DNA of 18,167 bases, from positions 1-18,167 of the forward strand of contig CAZPAV010000051.1 in NCBI GenBank assembly GCA_964584755.1. The letters run 5' to 3'. Both the position numbers and the translations under genes were made by a program. This stretch comes from CAZPAV01 sp964584755 (lineage in GTDB: Bacteria; Actinomycetota; Acidimicrobiia; Spongiisociales; UBA5794). Under the pieces are notes generated by a model. It made no database searches, was not told where the DNA came from, and saw only the letters and a program-made list of their open reading frames with translations. Shown piece after piece: positions 7,656 through 14,871 of the stretch (the stretch's first letter is position 1; each line of letters opens with the position of its first letter).

Positions 7656-8951
7656 TCAGCTCGTCTCGGCCGCGGCAACGGCACGGCCGAGGATCTCGGA
7701 GCCCTCGTCGGCTTCCGCTTCCGTCAGGGTCAGCGGCGGGGCGACGCGCAGGACGTTGCCGTACAGGCCACCCTTGCCCAGCAGGAGACCGTCGGCTCGA
7801 GCCGCCTCCATGATCGCCGCCGCCGCCTTGGGATGGGGATCCTTGCCACCGGGATGGACGAGCTCGACCCCGATCATCAAGCCCTTGCCGCGCACCTCGC
7901 CGATGATCTCGCTGCGCTCGGCGATGTCGTCGATGCGGGCCTTGAGGTGCTGCCCGACCTTGAGCGCGTTCGTCTGGAGGTCGTGTTCGATCAGGTACTC
8001 GAGATTGGCGAGCGCCGCCGCGGTCGACAGCGGATTGCCGCCGAAGGTGCTGATCGAGTTCGCCGGGAGCGCGTCCATGATCTCCGCCCGGGCGACGACC
8101 CCGCCGATGGCGAGCCCGTTGCCGAGGCCCTTGGCGAAGGTCATGATGTCCGGGGTCACCCCGTGGGCCTCGATCCCCCAGAAGTGCTCGCCGGTCCGCC
8201 CCCATCCCGTCTGCACCTCGTCGGAGACGAAGAGGATGTCGTGCTCGTCGAGGACCTCCTTCATGGCCCGGAAGAACCCGTCCGGCGGGACCACGAATCC
8301 GCCGACCCCCTGGATGGGCTCGGCGATCATGCACGCCACGTCTCCGGCGGTGGCGATGGCGAGCACGTCACGCAGGTCGCCGACGCAGGCGGCGACGAAC
8401 TCGTCGTCGGGTAGGTGTCCGAACGGGCTGCGCAGTCGATACCCGCCGTGGACGTAGGAGACCTGGAAGGGGGCGAAGCTCGTCGGTGACCAGGAGCGGT
8501 TCCCGGTGATCGACACCGCCGAGTGGGACCGCCCGTGGTAGCTGTTGCGCAGGGCCAGCACCTGGTTGGAGCGTCGATACTGGGTGGCGAGCATGAGCGC
8601 GGCGTCGTTCGCCTCGGTCCCGGAGTTCACGAAGAAGACCTTCGCGTCGGGGATCGGCGCCAGCTCGGCGATCCGCTCGGCGAGCGCGATCTGCTGCTCG
8701 ATGAGGTACAGCGTCGAGGTGTGCACCATCCTCCCCGCCTGCTCCTGGACCGCGGCGACGATCTCGGGGACGTTGTACCCCGTCATCGTGGTGAGGATGC
8801 CCCCGAAGAAGTCGAGGTACTCCCTCCCTTCGGCGTCACGGACCCGGCATCCGGATCCGTCGACGAGCGCGATGGGCTCCTCGTAGTAGAGGGCCAGCCA
8901 CGCGGGCATCACCGCCCGGTGCCGGGCGAGCAGTTCTGCGTGCTTTCCCAT
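7656..8951 (-). CDS. Class III aminotransferase, AGXT2-like (beta-alanine/beta-aminoisobutyrate transaminase)
   Basis: A 431-residue fold-type I PLP enzyme. Visible motifs are SGTEAND (110-116, phosphate binding), YHGRSH (138-143), AEPIQG (210-215), SDEVQTGWGRTG (243-254, Asp244 to the pyridine nitrogen) and TFAKGLGNG with the Schiff-base Lys274. The DEVQTGxGR...HFWG and AKGLGNG context resembles AGXT2-type enzymes that move the amino group of beta-alanine or beta-aminoisobutyrate to pyruvate or glyoxylate, the step after ureidopropionase. I chose ATG 8951 because GAGGAG sits 6 nt upstream. An in-frame GTG at 8972 overlapping the previous stop (GTGA) would add seven residues (MSAEERH) and is possible. 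Class III enzymes are hard to assign precisely, so the substrate rests partly on the neighbours. Confidence 0.88.
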   Translation of the reverse strand: MGKHAELLARHRAVMPAWLALYYEEPIALVDGSGCRVRDAEGREYLDFFGGILTTMTGYNVPEIVAAVQEQAGRMVHTSTLYLIEQQIALAERIAELAPIPDAKVFFVNSGTEANDAALMLATQYRRSNQVLALRNSYHGRSHSAVSITGNRSWSPTSFAPFQVSYVHGGYRLRSPFGHLPDDEFVAACVGDLRDVLAIATAGDVACMIAEPIQGVGGFVVPPDGFFRAMKEVLDEHDILFVSDEVQTGWGRTGEHFWGIEAHGVTPDIMTFAKGLGNGLAIGGVVARAEIMDALPANSISTFGGNPLSTAAALANLEYLIEHDLQTNALKVGQHLKARIDDIAERSEIIGEVRGKGLMIGVELVHPGGKDPHPKAAAAIMEAARADGLLLGKGGLYGNVLRVAPPLTLTEAEADEGSEILGRAVAAAETS

Positions 8952-8957
8952 GTGCCG

Positions 8958-8963
8958 CTCCTC
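8958..8963 (-). promoter_or_regulatory. Shine-Dalgarno site deciding the aminotransferase start
   Basis: GAGGAG on the minus strand lies 6 nt before ATG 8951. It lies inside the seven-residue extension that the GTG at 8972 would encode, so the ATG is the better-supported start. Confidence 0.6.
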
Positions 8964-8968
8964 GGCGC

Positions 8969-9811
8969 TCACGGCGCCACGAGGTCGCCGTAGGAGTCGG
9001 GACGGCGGTCGCGATAGAACGCCCAGGTCTTGCGCACCTCGTCGATCATGTCGAGGTCGAGGTCACGCACGACGAGCTCCTCGCCCGTGTCGGAGGCCGC
9101 CTCGCCCACGAGCTGACCCCGCGGGTCGACGAAGTAGGAGGAACCGTAGAAGTCGTCGTCGCCGAGGGGCTCGACGCCGATGCGGTTGATGGCGCCGATG
9201 AAGTACTCGTTCGCCACCGCGGCCGCCGGCTGCTCGAGGTTCCACAGGTACATGGAGAGCCCCCGACTCGTCGCCGACGGGTTGAAGACGATCTTCGCCC
9301 CGCGCAGACCGAGGGCCCGCCAGCCCTCGGGGAAGTGGCGGTCGTAGCAGATGTACACCCCGATCCGCCCCACGGCGGTGTCGAAGACGGGGTAGCCCAT
9401 GTTCCCGGGACGGAAGTAGAACTTCTCCCAGAAGCCCTTGACGTGGGGAATGTGGTTCTTGCGGTACTTCCCCAGGTAGGTGCCGTCGGCATCGATGACG
9501 GCCGCCGTGTTGTAGTAGAACCCGGCGTCCTCCTTCTCGAACATGGGGACGACGAGGACCATCCCCGTCTCCCGGGCGAGGTCCTGCATCCGGCGGGTGG
9601 TGGGACCGTCGGGGATCGGCTCGGCGAGGTCGAAGTGGACGTTCTCCTGAACCTGGCAGAAGTACGGACCGTAGAAGAGCTCCTGGAAGCACATCACCCG
9701 CGTGCCCTGCTCGGCGGCCTGGCGGGCGTACTTGACGCTGTGCTCGATCATCGAGTCCTTGTCCCCGGTCCAGGCGGTCTGCAGGATCGCCGCTCGCACG
9801 ACGTTCGCCAT
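8969..9811 (-). CDS. Beta-ureidopropionase (nitrilase superfamily, UPB1-like)
   Basis: This 280-residue carbon-nitrogen hydrolase would release NH3 and CO2 from N-carbamoyl-beta-alanine or N-carbamoyl-beta-aminoisobutyrate. The nitrilase triad is Glu44 (CFQELFYGP), Lys118 (KYRKNHIP) and Cys155 (YICYDRHFP). The stretches KNHIPHV, FRPGNMGYPVFDT, GRIGVYICYDRH, VFNPSAT, GAINRIG and FYGSSYF closely parallel animal/plant UPB1, unlike the M20-type carbamoylases used by many bacteria. ATG 9811 is chosen because AAGGAGG sits 5 nt upstream; the 15-residue extension to 9856 is Arg-rich and carries no homology. It follows the binding-protein gene after 111 bp and precedes the aminotransferase. N-carbamoylputrescine amidase is the nearest alternative but fits the neighbours poorly. 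Confidence 0.92.
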   Translation of the reverse strand: MANVVRAAILQTAWTGDKDSMIEHSVKYARQAAEQGTRVMCFQELFYGPYFCQVQENVHFDLAEPIPDGPTTRRMQDLARETGMVLVVPMFEKEDAGFYYNTAAVIDADGTYLGKYRKNHIPHVKGFWEKFYFRPGNMGYPVFDTAVGRIGVYICYDRHFPEGWRALGLRGAKIVFNPSATSRGLSMYLWNLEQPAAAVANEYFIGAINRIGVEPLGDDDFYGSSYFVDPRGQLVGEAASDTGEELVVRDLDLDMIDEVRKTWAFYRDRRPDSYGDLVAP

Positions 9812-9826
9812 GGTTTCCTCCTTCCC

Positions 9827-9846
9827 CGCTGCGGTGCGTCGCAGCG
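9827..9846 (-). other. Stem-loop in the leader of the ureidopropionase gene
   Basis: CGCTGCG and CGCAGCG form a perfect 7-bp inverted repeat around a 6-nt loop, ending just before the strong Shine-Dalgarno sequence (9817-9823). A TAGGTT -10-like box at 9861-9856 would start RNA close to this hairpin. It may be a protective 5' structure or an operator. I see no convincing -35 box. Confidence 0.35.
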
Positions 9847-9874
9847 CTCTCCTCAAACCTAGCGCCGGAACGAC

Positions 9875-9900
9875 CGGGGGCGGACCGTGGCCCGCCCCCG
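9875..9900 (-). terminator. GC-rich hairpin after the binding-protein gene
   Basis: Arms 9875-9883 (CGGGGGCGG) and 9892-9900 (its exact complement) enclose an 8-nt loop, 22 nt after the binding-protein stop codon. No T run follows on the minus strand. Stem-loops at this place in transporter operons often protect the upstream binding-protein mRNA or act as partial terminators; which applies here is unknown. Confidence 0.55.
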
Positions 9901-9922
9901 TCGCTCCGTCGGTTCGTGACGG

Positions 9923-11059
9923 CTAGTTGCCGCCTTCCTTGAGCTCCACCTGCTGTCGCTGCCAGCCGCTCCCCTTCACGTCGAGACCCTCGGCCTGGAG
10001 GTCGGCGATGGCCGCCTCGGCGAGGTCCGTGCGGAAGGCGCTCGCGTCCGGGGCCGCCTTGAGGATGCCCTCGGAGGTGGCCACGTCGATCGTCTGGTCC
10101 CACAGGGGCTTGTTCATGACCCCGATGCCGTTCGTCGAGGGCCAGATGAGGCCGTTGATCTCGTTGAGCTGCCACCGCTGGTGGCTCTCACCGAGCGTCG
10201 GGGCGTTGTCGAGGACGACCTTGACGCAGGCGTCGAAGTTGTCGCGACACCAGATCCATCCCTTGAAGGACGCCTTGAGGAACTTCACGGCGATGTCCTT
10301 GTTCGCCTCGAGGTAGTCGGCGCGAGCCCAGATCGCGTCCTGGAGCATCGCCGTCCCGACGTCGTTGAAGTCGATCACCGAGAGGTCGGCGGGCTGGTAG
10401 AGCTCGCCGGTGTCGGGGTTCTTCGTCTCGAGGACCTGCGCGTACTCGTTGTAGATCATCGCCTCCGCGGCGTCGATCTCGTGGTTGAGCAGCGCCGACA
10501 TGTCGAAGGCCTGCTGCACGAGCGTGACGTCGTTCTGCGGGTCGAGTCCGGCGCGCCGGATGGCGGCAATGAGCTCGAACTCGTTCCCGAAGCCCCAGTT
10601 CCCGACCTTCTTGCCCTTCCAGTCCTCCGGCTTCGTGATGCCGCTGTCGGCCCAGGAGACCTCGAGGGTCCCGGATCGCTCGAACACCTGACCGATGTCG
10701 ACGATGTCGATCCCCTCCTCCCGGGAGACGAGCGCCTTCGGCACCCAGGAGATGGCGAACTCGGCGGCTCCCGATCCGAGCACCTGCTGGGGCACGATGT
10801 CGACGCCACCCTGGAGGATCTCGACGTCGAGGCCCTCGTCCTCGTAGAAGCCCTGGTCGACCGCCGCGTAGTAGCCGGCGAACTGGGCCTGGGTGAACCA
10901 CTGCAACTGCAGGCGGATCTTCGTGGGCTGCGGCGCCGCGCTGGTGGAGGAACCCGCGGCCGCGGTCGTCGTGCTCGACGTGCTGCTGCAGGCGGCGGCG
11001 ATCATGGCGAGGACGACCCCTGCCAGGACGATCCGCCACCCGTATCTCCTGCTGCTCAT
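9923..11059 (-). CDS. ABC transporter substrate-binding lipoprotein (NMT1/ThiY-like)
   Basis: A 378-residue exported lipoprotein: charged start, hydrophobic segment ~9-23, and lipobox IAAAC with the lipidated Cys24. A Ser/Thr/Ala-rich tether runs to ~44. The mature part starts with IRLQLQWFTQAQFAGYYAAVDQGFYEDEGLDVEI (given here only as a region, residues ~48-81), the hallmark of NMT1/THI5-like proteins that bind pyrimidines or other small heterocycles. GAAEFAISW (~96-104) and VGNWGFGNEFEL (~152-163) fit the same fold. It would capture the substrate outside the membrane and deliver it to the two permeases encoded just upstream. GAGGAGGGAG precedes ATG 11059, and the stop is TAG. The HMP-synthesising Thi5 function is not expected. 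The ligand is inferred to be uracil/thymine or a dihydropyrimidine. Confidence 0.9.
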   Translation of the reverse strand: MSSRRYGWRIVLAGVVLAMIAAACSSTSSTTTAAAGSSTSAAPQPTKIRLQLQWFTQAQFAGYYAAVDQGFYEDEGLDVEILQGGVDIVPQQVLGSGAAEFAISWVPKALVSREEGIDIVDIGQVFERSGTLEVSWADSGITKPEDWKGKKVGNWGFGNEFELIAAIRRAGLDPQNDVTLVQQAFDMSALLNHEIDAAEAMIYNEYAQVLETKNPDTGELYQPADLSVIDFNDVGTAMLQDAIWARADYLEANKDIAVKFLKASFKGWIWCRDNFDACVKVVLDNAPTLGESHQRWQLNEINGLIWPSTNGIGVMNKPLWDQTIDVATSEGILKAAPDASAFRTDLAEAAIADLQAEGLDVKGSGWQRQQVELKEGGN

Positions 11060-11114
11060 GCTCCCTCCTCTGTTCGCTCCCGCTCCCGGGCCGGGATCCT
11101 GTCCCGTCCCGGGC

Positions 11115-11972
11115 TCATCCGGTCCCTTCCCGGAACGCCGCGTGCCACGGCATCACCGACCGCTCGACGATCACGACGGTCGAGTAGAACGCCACGCCGA
11201 GGACCGTCGCCACGACGATAGCCGCCCAGGCCTCGGCGATGTGGAGGAGACCCGCCTGCTGGGTGATGTACACGCCGAGCACGTCGCGGGGGCCTCCGAA
11301 GTACTCGGCGACGATGGCGCCGATGACCGACAGGACGGTTCCCACCTTCAGCGCGGAGAACAGGTAGGGGAGCGCGCCGGGGATGCGGACGTGGCGCATC
11401 GTCTCCCGTGGGGTCGCCGCGTAGGACCGGAGCAGCTCCAGCTCGGCCGCGTCCACCTCGACGAGTCCGCGGGTGGTGTTGATCATCACCGGGAAGAAGA
11501 CCATGACCGCGACGACCGCCATGTTCGAGAGGGGGTTCAGGATCCCGAACCACTGGTTCATGATCGGCGCCAGGGCGATGATGGGCGCCGAGTTGGCCGC
11601 CACCGAGAACGGCATCACCCCGGCACGGAAGCCGGTCCATCGCGCCGTCCCCAGTGCCAGCAGGGAGCCGAGGACGGAGCCGATGAGGAAGCCTCCGAGC
11701 GCCTCCTTGAACGTGGCGAAGGTGACCTTGAGGATCTCGGACCAGTTCGTCGCGAGGGTGCGGATGATGACCGAGGGACGAGGGAGGAGGAACTGCTTGA
11801 TCCCGAACACGATGACGACGAGCTCCCAGAGCACGAGCGCGGCGACGAACAGGACCACCGCGGGCACGAGCTCGCGCACCCGGTCCCGGAACCGTCCCAG
11901 ATCGACCTCCGGCTCGCCGGGGACGTCGCCCTCGAAGGCCTCGATGACCTCGGGATCCACGGGGGTCGTCAC
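11115..11972 (-). CDS. ABC transporter permease (SsuC/ThiX-like), second of two
   Basis: This 285-residue inner-membrane permease has six hydrophobic segments after a ~35-residue acidic cytoplasmic N terminus. The EAA-type coupling loop is LLRSYAATPRETMRHVRIPGALP (residues ~184-206 region), which contacts the ATPase. The start is GTG 11972, overlapping the TGA of the ATPase gene (GTGA), so translation is coupled; no separate Shine-Dalgarno sequence is needed. It shares the RSYAAT...VRIPxALPxxFSALK core with the permease at 12751-13656 but is clearly divergent elsewhere, so the transporter probably uses a heterodimeric membrane channel. The binding-protein gene follows after 55 bp. Confidence 0.9.
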   Translation of the reverse strand: MTTPVDPEVIEAFEGDVPGEPEVDLGRFRDRVRELVPAVVLFVAALVLWELVVIVFGIKQFLLPRPSVIIRTLATNWSEILKVTFATFKEALGGFLIGSVLGSLLALGTARWTGFRAGVMPFSVAANSAPIIALAPIMNQWFGILNPLSNMAVVAVMVFFPVMINTTRGLVEVDAAELELLRSYAATPRETMRHVRIPGALPYLFSALKVGTVLSVIGAIVAEYFGGPRDVLGVYITQQAGLLHIAEAWAAIVVATVLGVAFYSTVVIVERSVMPWHAAFREGTG

Positions 11973-12754
11973 GCCGCGGCCGCTCCCGCCCGCCGCAGTG
12001 CCTCGCGCACCTCGGTGAGCTTGGCGAAGTACGCCGGGTCCTCACGCGTGGCGATGCCCCGCGGCTGGGCCAGGTCCACCTCGATGATCTCGGTGATCCG
12101 TCCCGGCCGGGGCGACATGACGATCACCCGGGTCGAGAGGAAGACCGCCTCGGGGATGCTGTGGGTGACGAACACGACGGTCTTCCCGGTCCGACGCCAG
12201 ATGTCGAGGAGCTCCATCTGCATGCGCTCCCGGGTCATCTCGTCGAGGGCACCGAACGGCTCGTCCATGAGGAGCAGCGCCGGATCGAACACGAGTCCCC
12301 GGGCGATGGCGACCCGCTGTTGCATCCCGCCCGAGAGCTGCCACGGGTAGTGGTCGCGGAACTCGGTGAGGGCGACCAGCTCGAGGTTCTCCTCGGCCCG
12401 GCGGCGACGCTCCTCCCGGCCGACCCGCATGATCTCCAGCGGGAGCTCGACGTTCTTGACCACGGTCCGCCACTCGAGCAGCGTGGCCCGCTGGAAGACC
12501 ATCGCGTAGTCCCGCTCGAGGCGCGCCTCCCGAGGCGGCTTGCCGTTGACCTCGAGGGTGCCGCAGGTCGGATCGACGAGATCCCCGATGAGTCGCAGGA
12601 GCGTGCTCTTCCCGCACCCGGAGGGACCGATGAGGGACACGAACTCGCCGTTGCGGATGTCGAGATCGATGTCCCGAAGCGCCTCCACCCGGTCGGCGGA
12701 GCCGGCGTTGAACACCTTCCCCACCCCTCGGGCCACGACCGCCGATCCGCTCAT
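11969..12754 (-). CDS. ABC transporter ATP-binding protein (SsuB/TauB/ThiZ-like)
   Basis: A 261-residue ATPase with every ABC motif: Walker A GPSGCGKST (43-51), Q-loop VFQRATLLEW (Gln88), signature LSGGMQQR (140-147), Walker B LLLMDEP (160-166), D-loop GALD and switch His198 in VTHSIPEA. This subfamily powers uptake of nitrate, sulfonate, taurine and thiamine-precursor-type solutes. ATG 12754 overlaps the TGA of the upstream permease gene (ATGA). The frame is open upstream to 13525, but that part is the shadow of the permease. Encoded between two different permeases, it presumably forms a dimer shared by both. Substrate specificity comes from the binding protein, not from this subunit. Confidence 0.95.
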   Translation of the reverse strand: MSGSAVVARGVGKVFNAGSADRVEALRDIDLDIRNGEFVSLIGPSGCGKSTLLRLIGDLVDPTCGTLEVNGKPPREARLERDYAMVFQRATLLEWRTVVKNVELPLEIMRVGREERRRRAEENLELVALTEFRDHYPWQLSGGMQQRVAIARGLVFDPALLLMDEPFGALDEMTRERMQMELLDIWRRTGKTVVFVTHSIPEAVFLSTRVIVMSPRPGRITEIIEVDLAQPRGIATREDPAYFAKLTEVREALRRAGAAAA

Positions 12755-13656
12755 GCCGTCGACCTCCTGTTCCGTAGGACGAAGTGCTCGGTCCCGCTGA
12801 TGACCCCCACGAAGATCATCGAGAGCAGCGCGGCGATGAGGATCGCCGCGTAGAGCTTCTCCGGCCCGGTGATGAACGTGTACATGTAGGAGAGGATCGC
12901 TCGGCCCAGTCCCCGGTTGAGGGAGGAGGGGAGCTCGCCGACGAGCGCGCCCACCACCGAGGCGGTCGCCGAGATCTTGAGGGCGGAGAAGATGAAGGGC
13001 AACGCCGCCGGGATTCGCACCTTCCGCAGGACCTCGTTCTCGGTGGCGGCGTAGGAGCGCATGAGCTCGATCACCGTCGGGTCGGGAGATCGCAGACCGC
13101 GCAGGGTGTTGATCGTGACCGGAAAGAAGACGAGGTAGGCGGAGATGAGTGAGACCGAGATCCACACCGGCCAGCCGATCTTCGATCCCCAGATGACGAC
13201 GATGGGAGCGATGGCGATGAGCGGCACCGTCTGGGAGGCGACCACGTAGGGCATGAGCCCGCGCTCCACGAGCCGGGATCGGGTGAAGAGGACGGCGAGA
13301 CCGAACCCGACCGTCGTCCCGAACCCGAACCCGATGACCGCCTCCCGGAACGTGAACAGCGACTCGCGGAGGAGGACGACGAGCATGATCGACTCGGAGG
13401 GGGTCCGGCGCGTGAAGAGCACCCCGACCATGTCCCACACGTGCGGCATCGTCGTGTCGTCGGGCCTGACCGGGAGGGGGACGACGTCGACGACCGCCTT
13501 GCCGGCGACCTTGTACGCCTCCCACACGGCGACGAGCCCGACGAGCAGCAGCACGAACCAGACGACGGTCGTCCTCCGTCGGGCTCGACCGTCGGTCGGC
13601 CGCTCACCGGCGTCCGGCGCCACCTCGGGGACGTCGGGAACGGTCACGGTCGACAT
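12751..13656 (-). CDS. ABC transporter permease (SsuC/ThiX-like), first of two
   Basis: A 301-residue permease, first gene of the pyrimidine locus. After a charged N-terminal tail (1-29) there is a first membrane segment (~30-50). A long hydrophilic stretch (~52-90) follows, larger than the matching loop of the second permease, then five more segments. The EAA loop lies near LMRSYAATENEVLRKVRIPAALP (~208-230). ATG 13656 is supported by a TAGCAT box exactly 6 nt upstream and by the absence of any Shine-Dalgarno sequence, suggesting a leaderless transcript. Its TGA overlaps the ATPase start. It starts only 32 bp from the upstream mcr stop, so some read-through from mcr is also possible. Confidence 0.9.
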   Translation of the reverse strand: MSTVTVPDVPEVAPDAGERPTDGRARRRTTVVWFVLLLVGLVAVWEAYKVAGKAVVDVVPLPVRPDDTTMPHVWDMVGVLFTRRTPSESIMLVVLLRESLFTFREAVIGFGFGTTVGFGLAVLFTRSRLVERGLMPYVVASQTVPLIAIAPIVVIWGSKIGWPVWISVSLISAYLVFFPVTINTLRGLRSPDPTVIELMRSYAATENEVLRKVRIPAALPFIFSALKISATASVVGALVGELPSSLNRGLGRAILSYMYTFITGPEKLYAAILIAALLSMIFVGVISGTEHFVLRNRRSTA

Positions 13657-13662
13657 GGGCGC

Positions 13663-13668
13663 ATGCTA
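13663..13668 (-). promoter_or_regulatory. -10 box of the pyrimidine locus (leaderless)
   Basis: Minus-strand TAGCAT ends 6 nt before ATG 13656, so the predicted +1 is at the start codon. The -35 position at 17 bp reads TGAACC, a poor match. The same TAGCAT-N6-ATG arrangement precedes the E1 alpha gene, which raises confidence in both. Confidence 0.55.
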
Positions 13669-13688
13669 GATCGCCGACCCGGGAGGGT

Positions 13689-14825
13689 TCATCCGAAGGC
13701 GCCGAGACGTCGGAACGCGTCGATCTCGTCGCCGGCGAGCCCGATCTCCTCCAGGACCTCGATCGTCTGACTGCCCGCACCCGAGGGCTCCCGGCCCGGC
13801 ACCGTCCGTGACCGACCGAACCGCGGCGCCGGAGCGGGCAGGAACCGCCCGTGGTGCTCCAGGAAGGTCCGTCGCGCCCGGTTGTGGGGATGGTGCGGCG
13901 CCTCCTCGAGCGTGAGGACCGGGGCGACGCAGGCGTCGGTCCCGGCGAAGCGCTCCTCCCATTCGTCCCGGGTGCGGGTCCGGAACGCCGCCGCGAAACG
14001 TCGGCGCAGCTCCGGCCAGCCCTCCTGGTCGAGCTGATCGGGCAGTGTCTCGTCGGCGAGCCCCAGCCCCTCGAGGAGCTCCCGGTAGAACTGGGGCTCG
14101 ATGGCCCCGACCGCCACGTACCGACCGTCGGCGGTCTCGTACGTCGTGTAGAAGGGCGCTCCCCCGTCGAGGAGGTTGACGCCCCGTTCGTCCCGCCAGT
14201 AGCCGACGGCATGGAGCTGGAAGAACACGCTCATGAGGGAGGCCGCACCGTCGACCATGGCCGCGTCGACGACCTGCCCCCGACCGGAACGCTGTCGTTC
14301 GACGAGCGCCGCGAGGATCCCCACGGCGAGGTACAGCGCGCCACCGCCGTAGTCCCCGACGAGGTTGAGCGGAGGGACCGGGGGGCCACCGGCGGGACCG
14401 ATGGCGTGCAGTGCCCCGGTGAGCGCGATGTAGTCGATGTCGTGTCCCGCCATCGTGGCGTAGGGCCCCTCCCGACCCCAGCCGGTCATCCGGGCGTAGA
14501 CGAGCCGGGGATTCCGCTCGGCGACGACGTCCGGCTCGATCCCCAGGCGCTCGACGACGCCGGGACGGAATCCCTCGACGAAGACGTCGGCATGCTCGAG
14601 GAGCCGGAGCAGGACCTCCACGCCGTGCCGGTTCTTCAGGTCGAGGACGATGGAGCGCCGCCCCCGACCCGCGACGGCGGTGATGGGGTCGGGCAGGGCA
14701 CCCGTCCGTGCCGGCCGCGCCACGTGGACGACGTCGGCACCGAGATCCGACAGGAGCATGCCGCAGAACGGTCCCGGCCCGATGCCGGCGAGCTCGACGA
14801 TCGTGATCCCCTGCAGCGGTCCCAT
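13689..14825 (-). CDS. mcr: Alpha-methylacyl-CoA racemase (family III CoA-transferase fold)
   Basis: This 378-residue protein has the CaiB/BaiF fold but the racemase active site: His128 in AGHDIDYIALTG and Asp158 in NLVGDYGGG, matching the catalytic His/Asp pair of mycobacterial Mcr and mammalian AMACR. A Glu in TTYETADG (~E230) also matches the racemase family. It would epimerise 2-methylacyl-CoA thioesters so that beta-oxidation can use them, as in sterol side-chain or branched-chain acid breakdown. The N terminus QGITIVELAGIGPGPFCGM is typical. ATG 14825 lies 8 nt after a TAGCCT box and has no Shine-Dalgarno sequence. It is 46 bp downstream of the E1 beta gene. A true CoA transferase is less likely given the GHD...GDYGGG pair. 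Confidence 0.88.
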   Translation of the reverse strand: MGPLQGITIVELAGIGPGPFCGMLLSDLGADVVHVARPARTGALPDPITAVAGRGRRSIVLDLKNRHGVEVLLRLLEHADVFVEGFRPGVVERLGIEPDVVAERNPRLVYARMTGWGREGPYATMAGHDIDYIALTGALHAIGPAGGPPVPPLNLVGDYGGGALYLAVGILAALVERQRSGRGQVVDAAMVDGAASLMSVFFQLHAVGYWRDERGVNLLDGGAPFYTTYETADGRYVAVGAIEPQFYRELLEGLGLADETLPDQLDQEGWPELRRRFAAAFRTRTRDEWEERFAGTDACVAPVLTLEEAPHHPHNRARRTFLEHHGRFLPAPAPRFGRSRTVPGREPSGAGSQTIEVLEEIGLAGDEIDAFRRLGAFG

Positions 14826-14833
14826 GACGGGCC

Positions 14834-14862
14834 AGGCTACCGGGGGCCGAGGGGACTGTCAG
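14834..14862 (-). promoter_or_regulatory. Promoter of mcr with inverted repeat at the -35 box
   Basis: Minus-strand CTGACA (14862-14857, five of six bases of TTGACA), a 17-bp spacer and TAGCCT (14839-14834) end 8 nt before the mcr ATG. This is the best -35/-10 pair in the window. GGGAC and GTCCC arms (14863-14867 and 14852-14856) enclose the -35 hexamer exactly, a layout expected for an operator or, alternatively, for a weak hairpin ending the E1 transcript. Confidence 0.6.
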
Positions 14863-14871
14863 GTCCCGCGG

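Noticed and set aside
6225..9811. Hydantoin-to-amino-acid (hyuABC) pathway
   Set aside because: A hydantoinase fold is shared, but no hydantoin racemase or M20 carbamoylase is present, and the UPB1-like enzyme plus transaminase point to beta-amino acids. Not fully excluded.
9923..11059. Thiamine-precursor synthase (Thi5) or a thiamine uptake locus
   Set aside because: The protein has a lipobox and transporter neighbours. The Cys-rich active motif of Thi5 is not seen, and no thiamine genes or obvious riboswitch leader are nearby.
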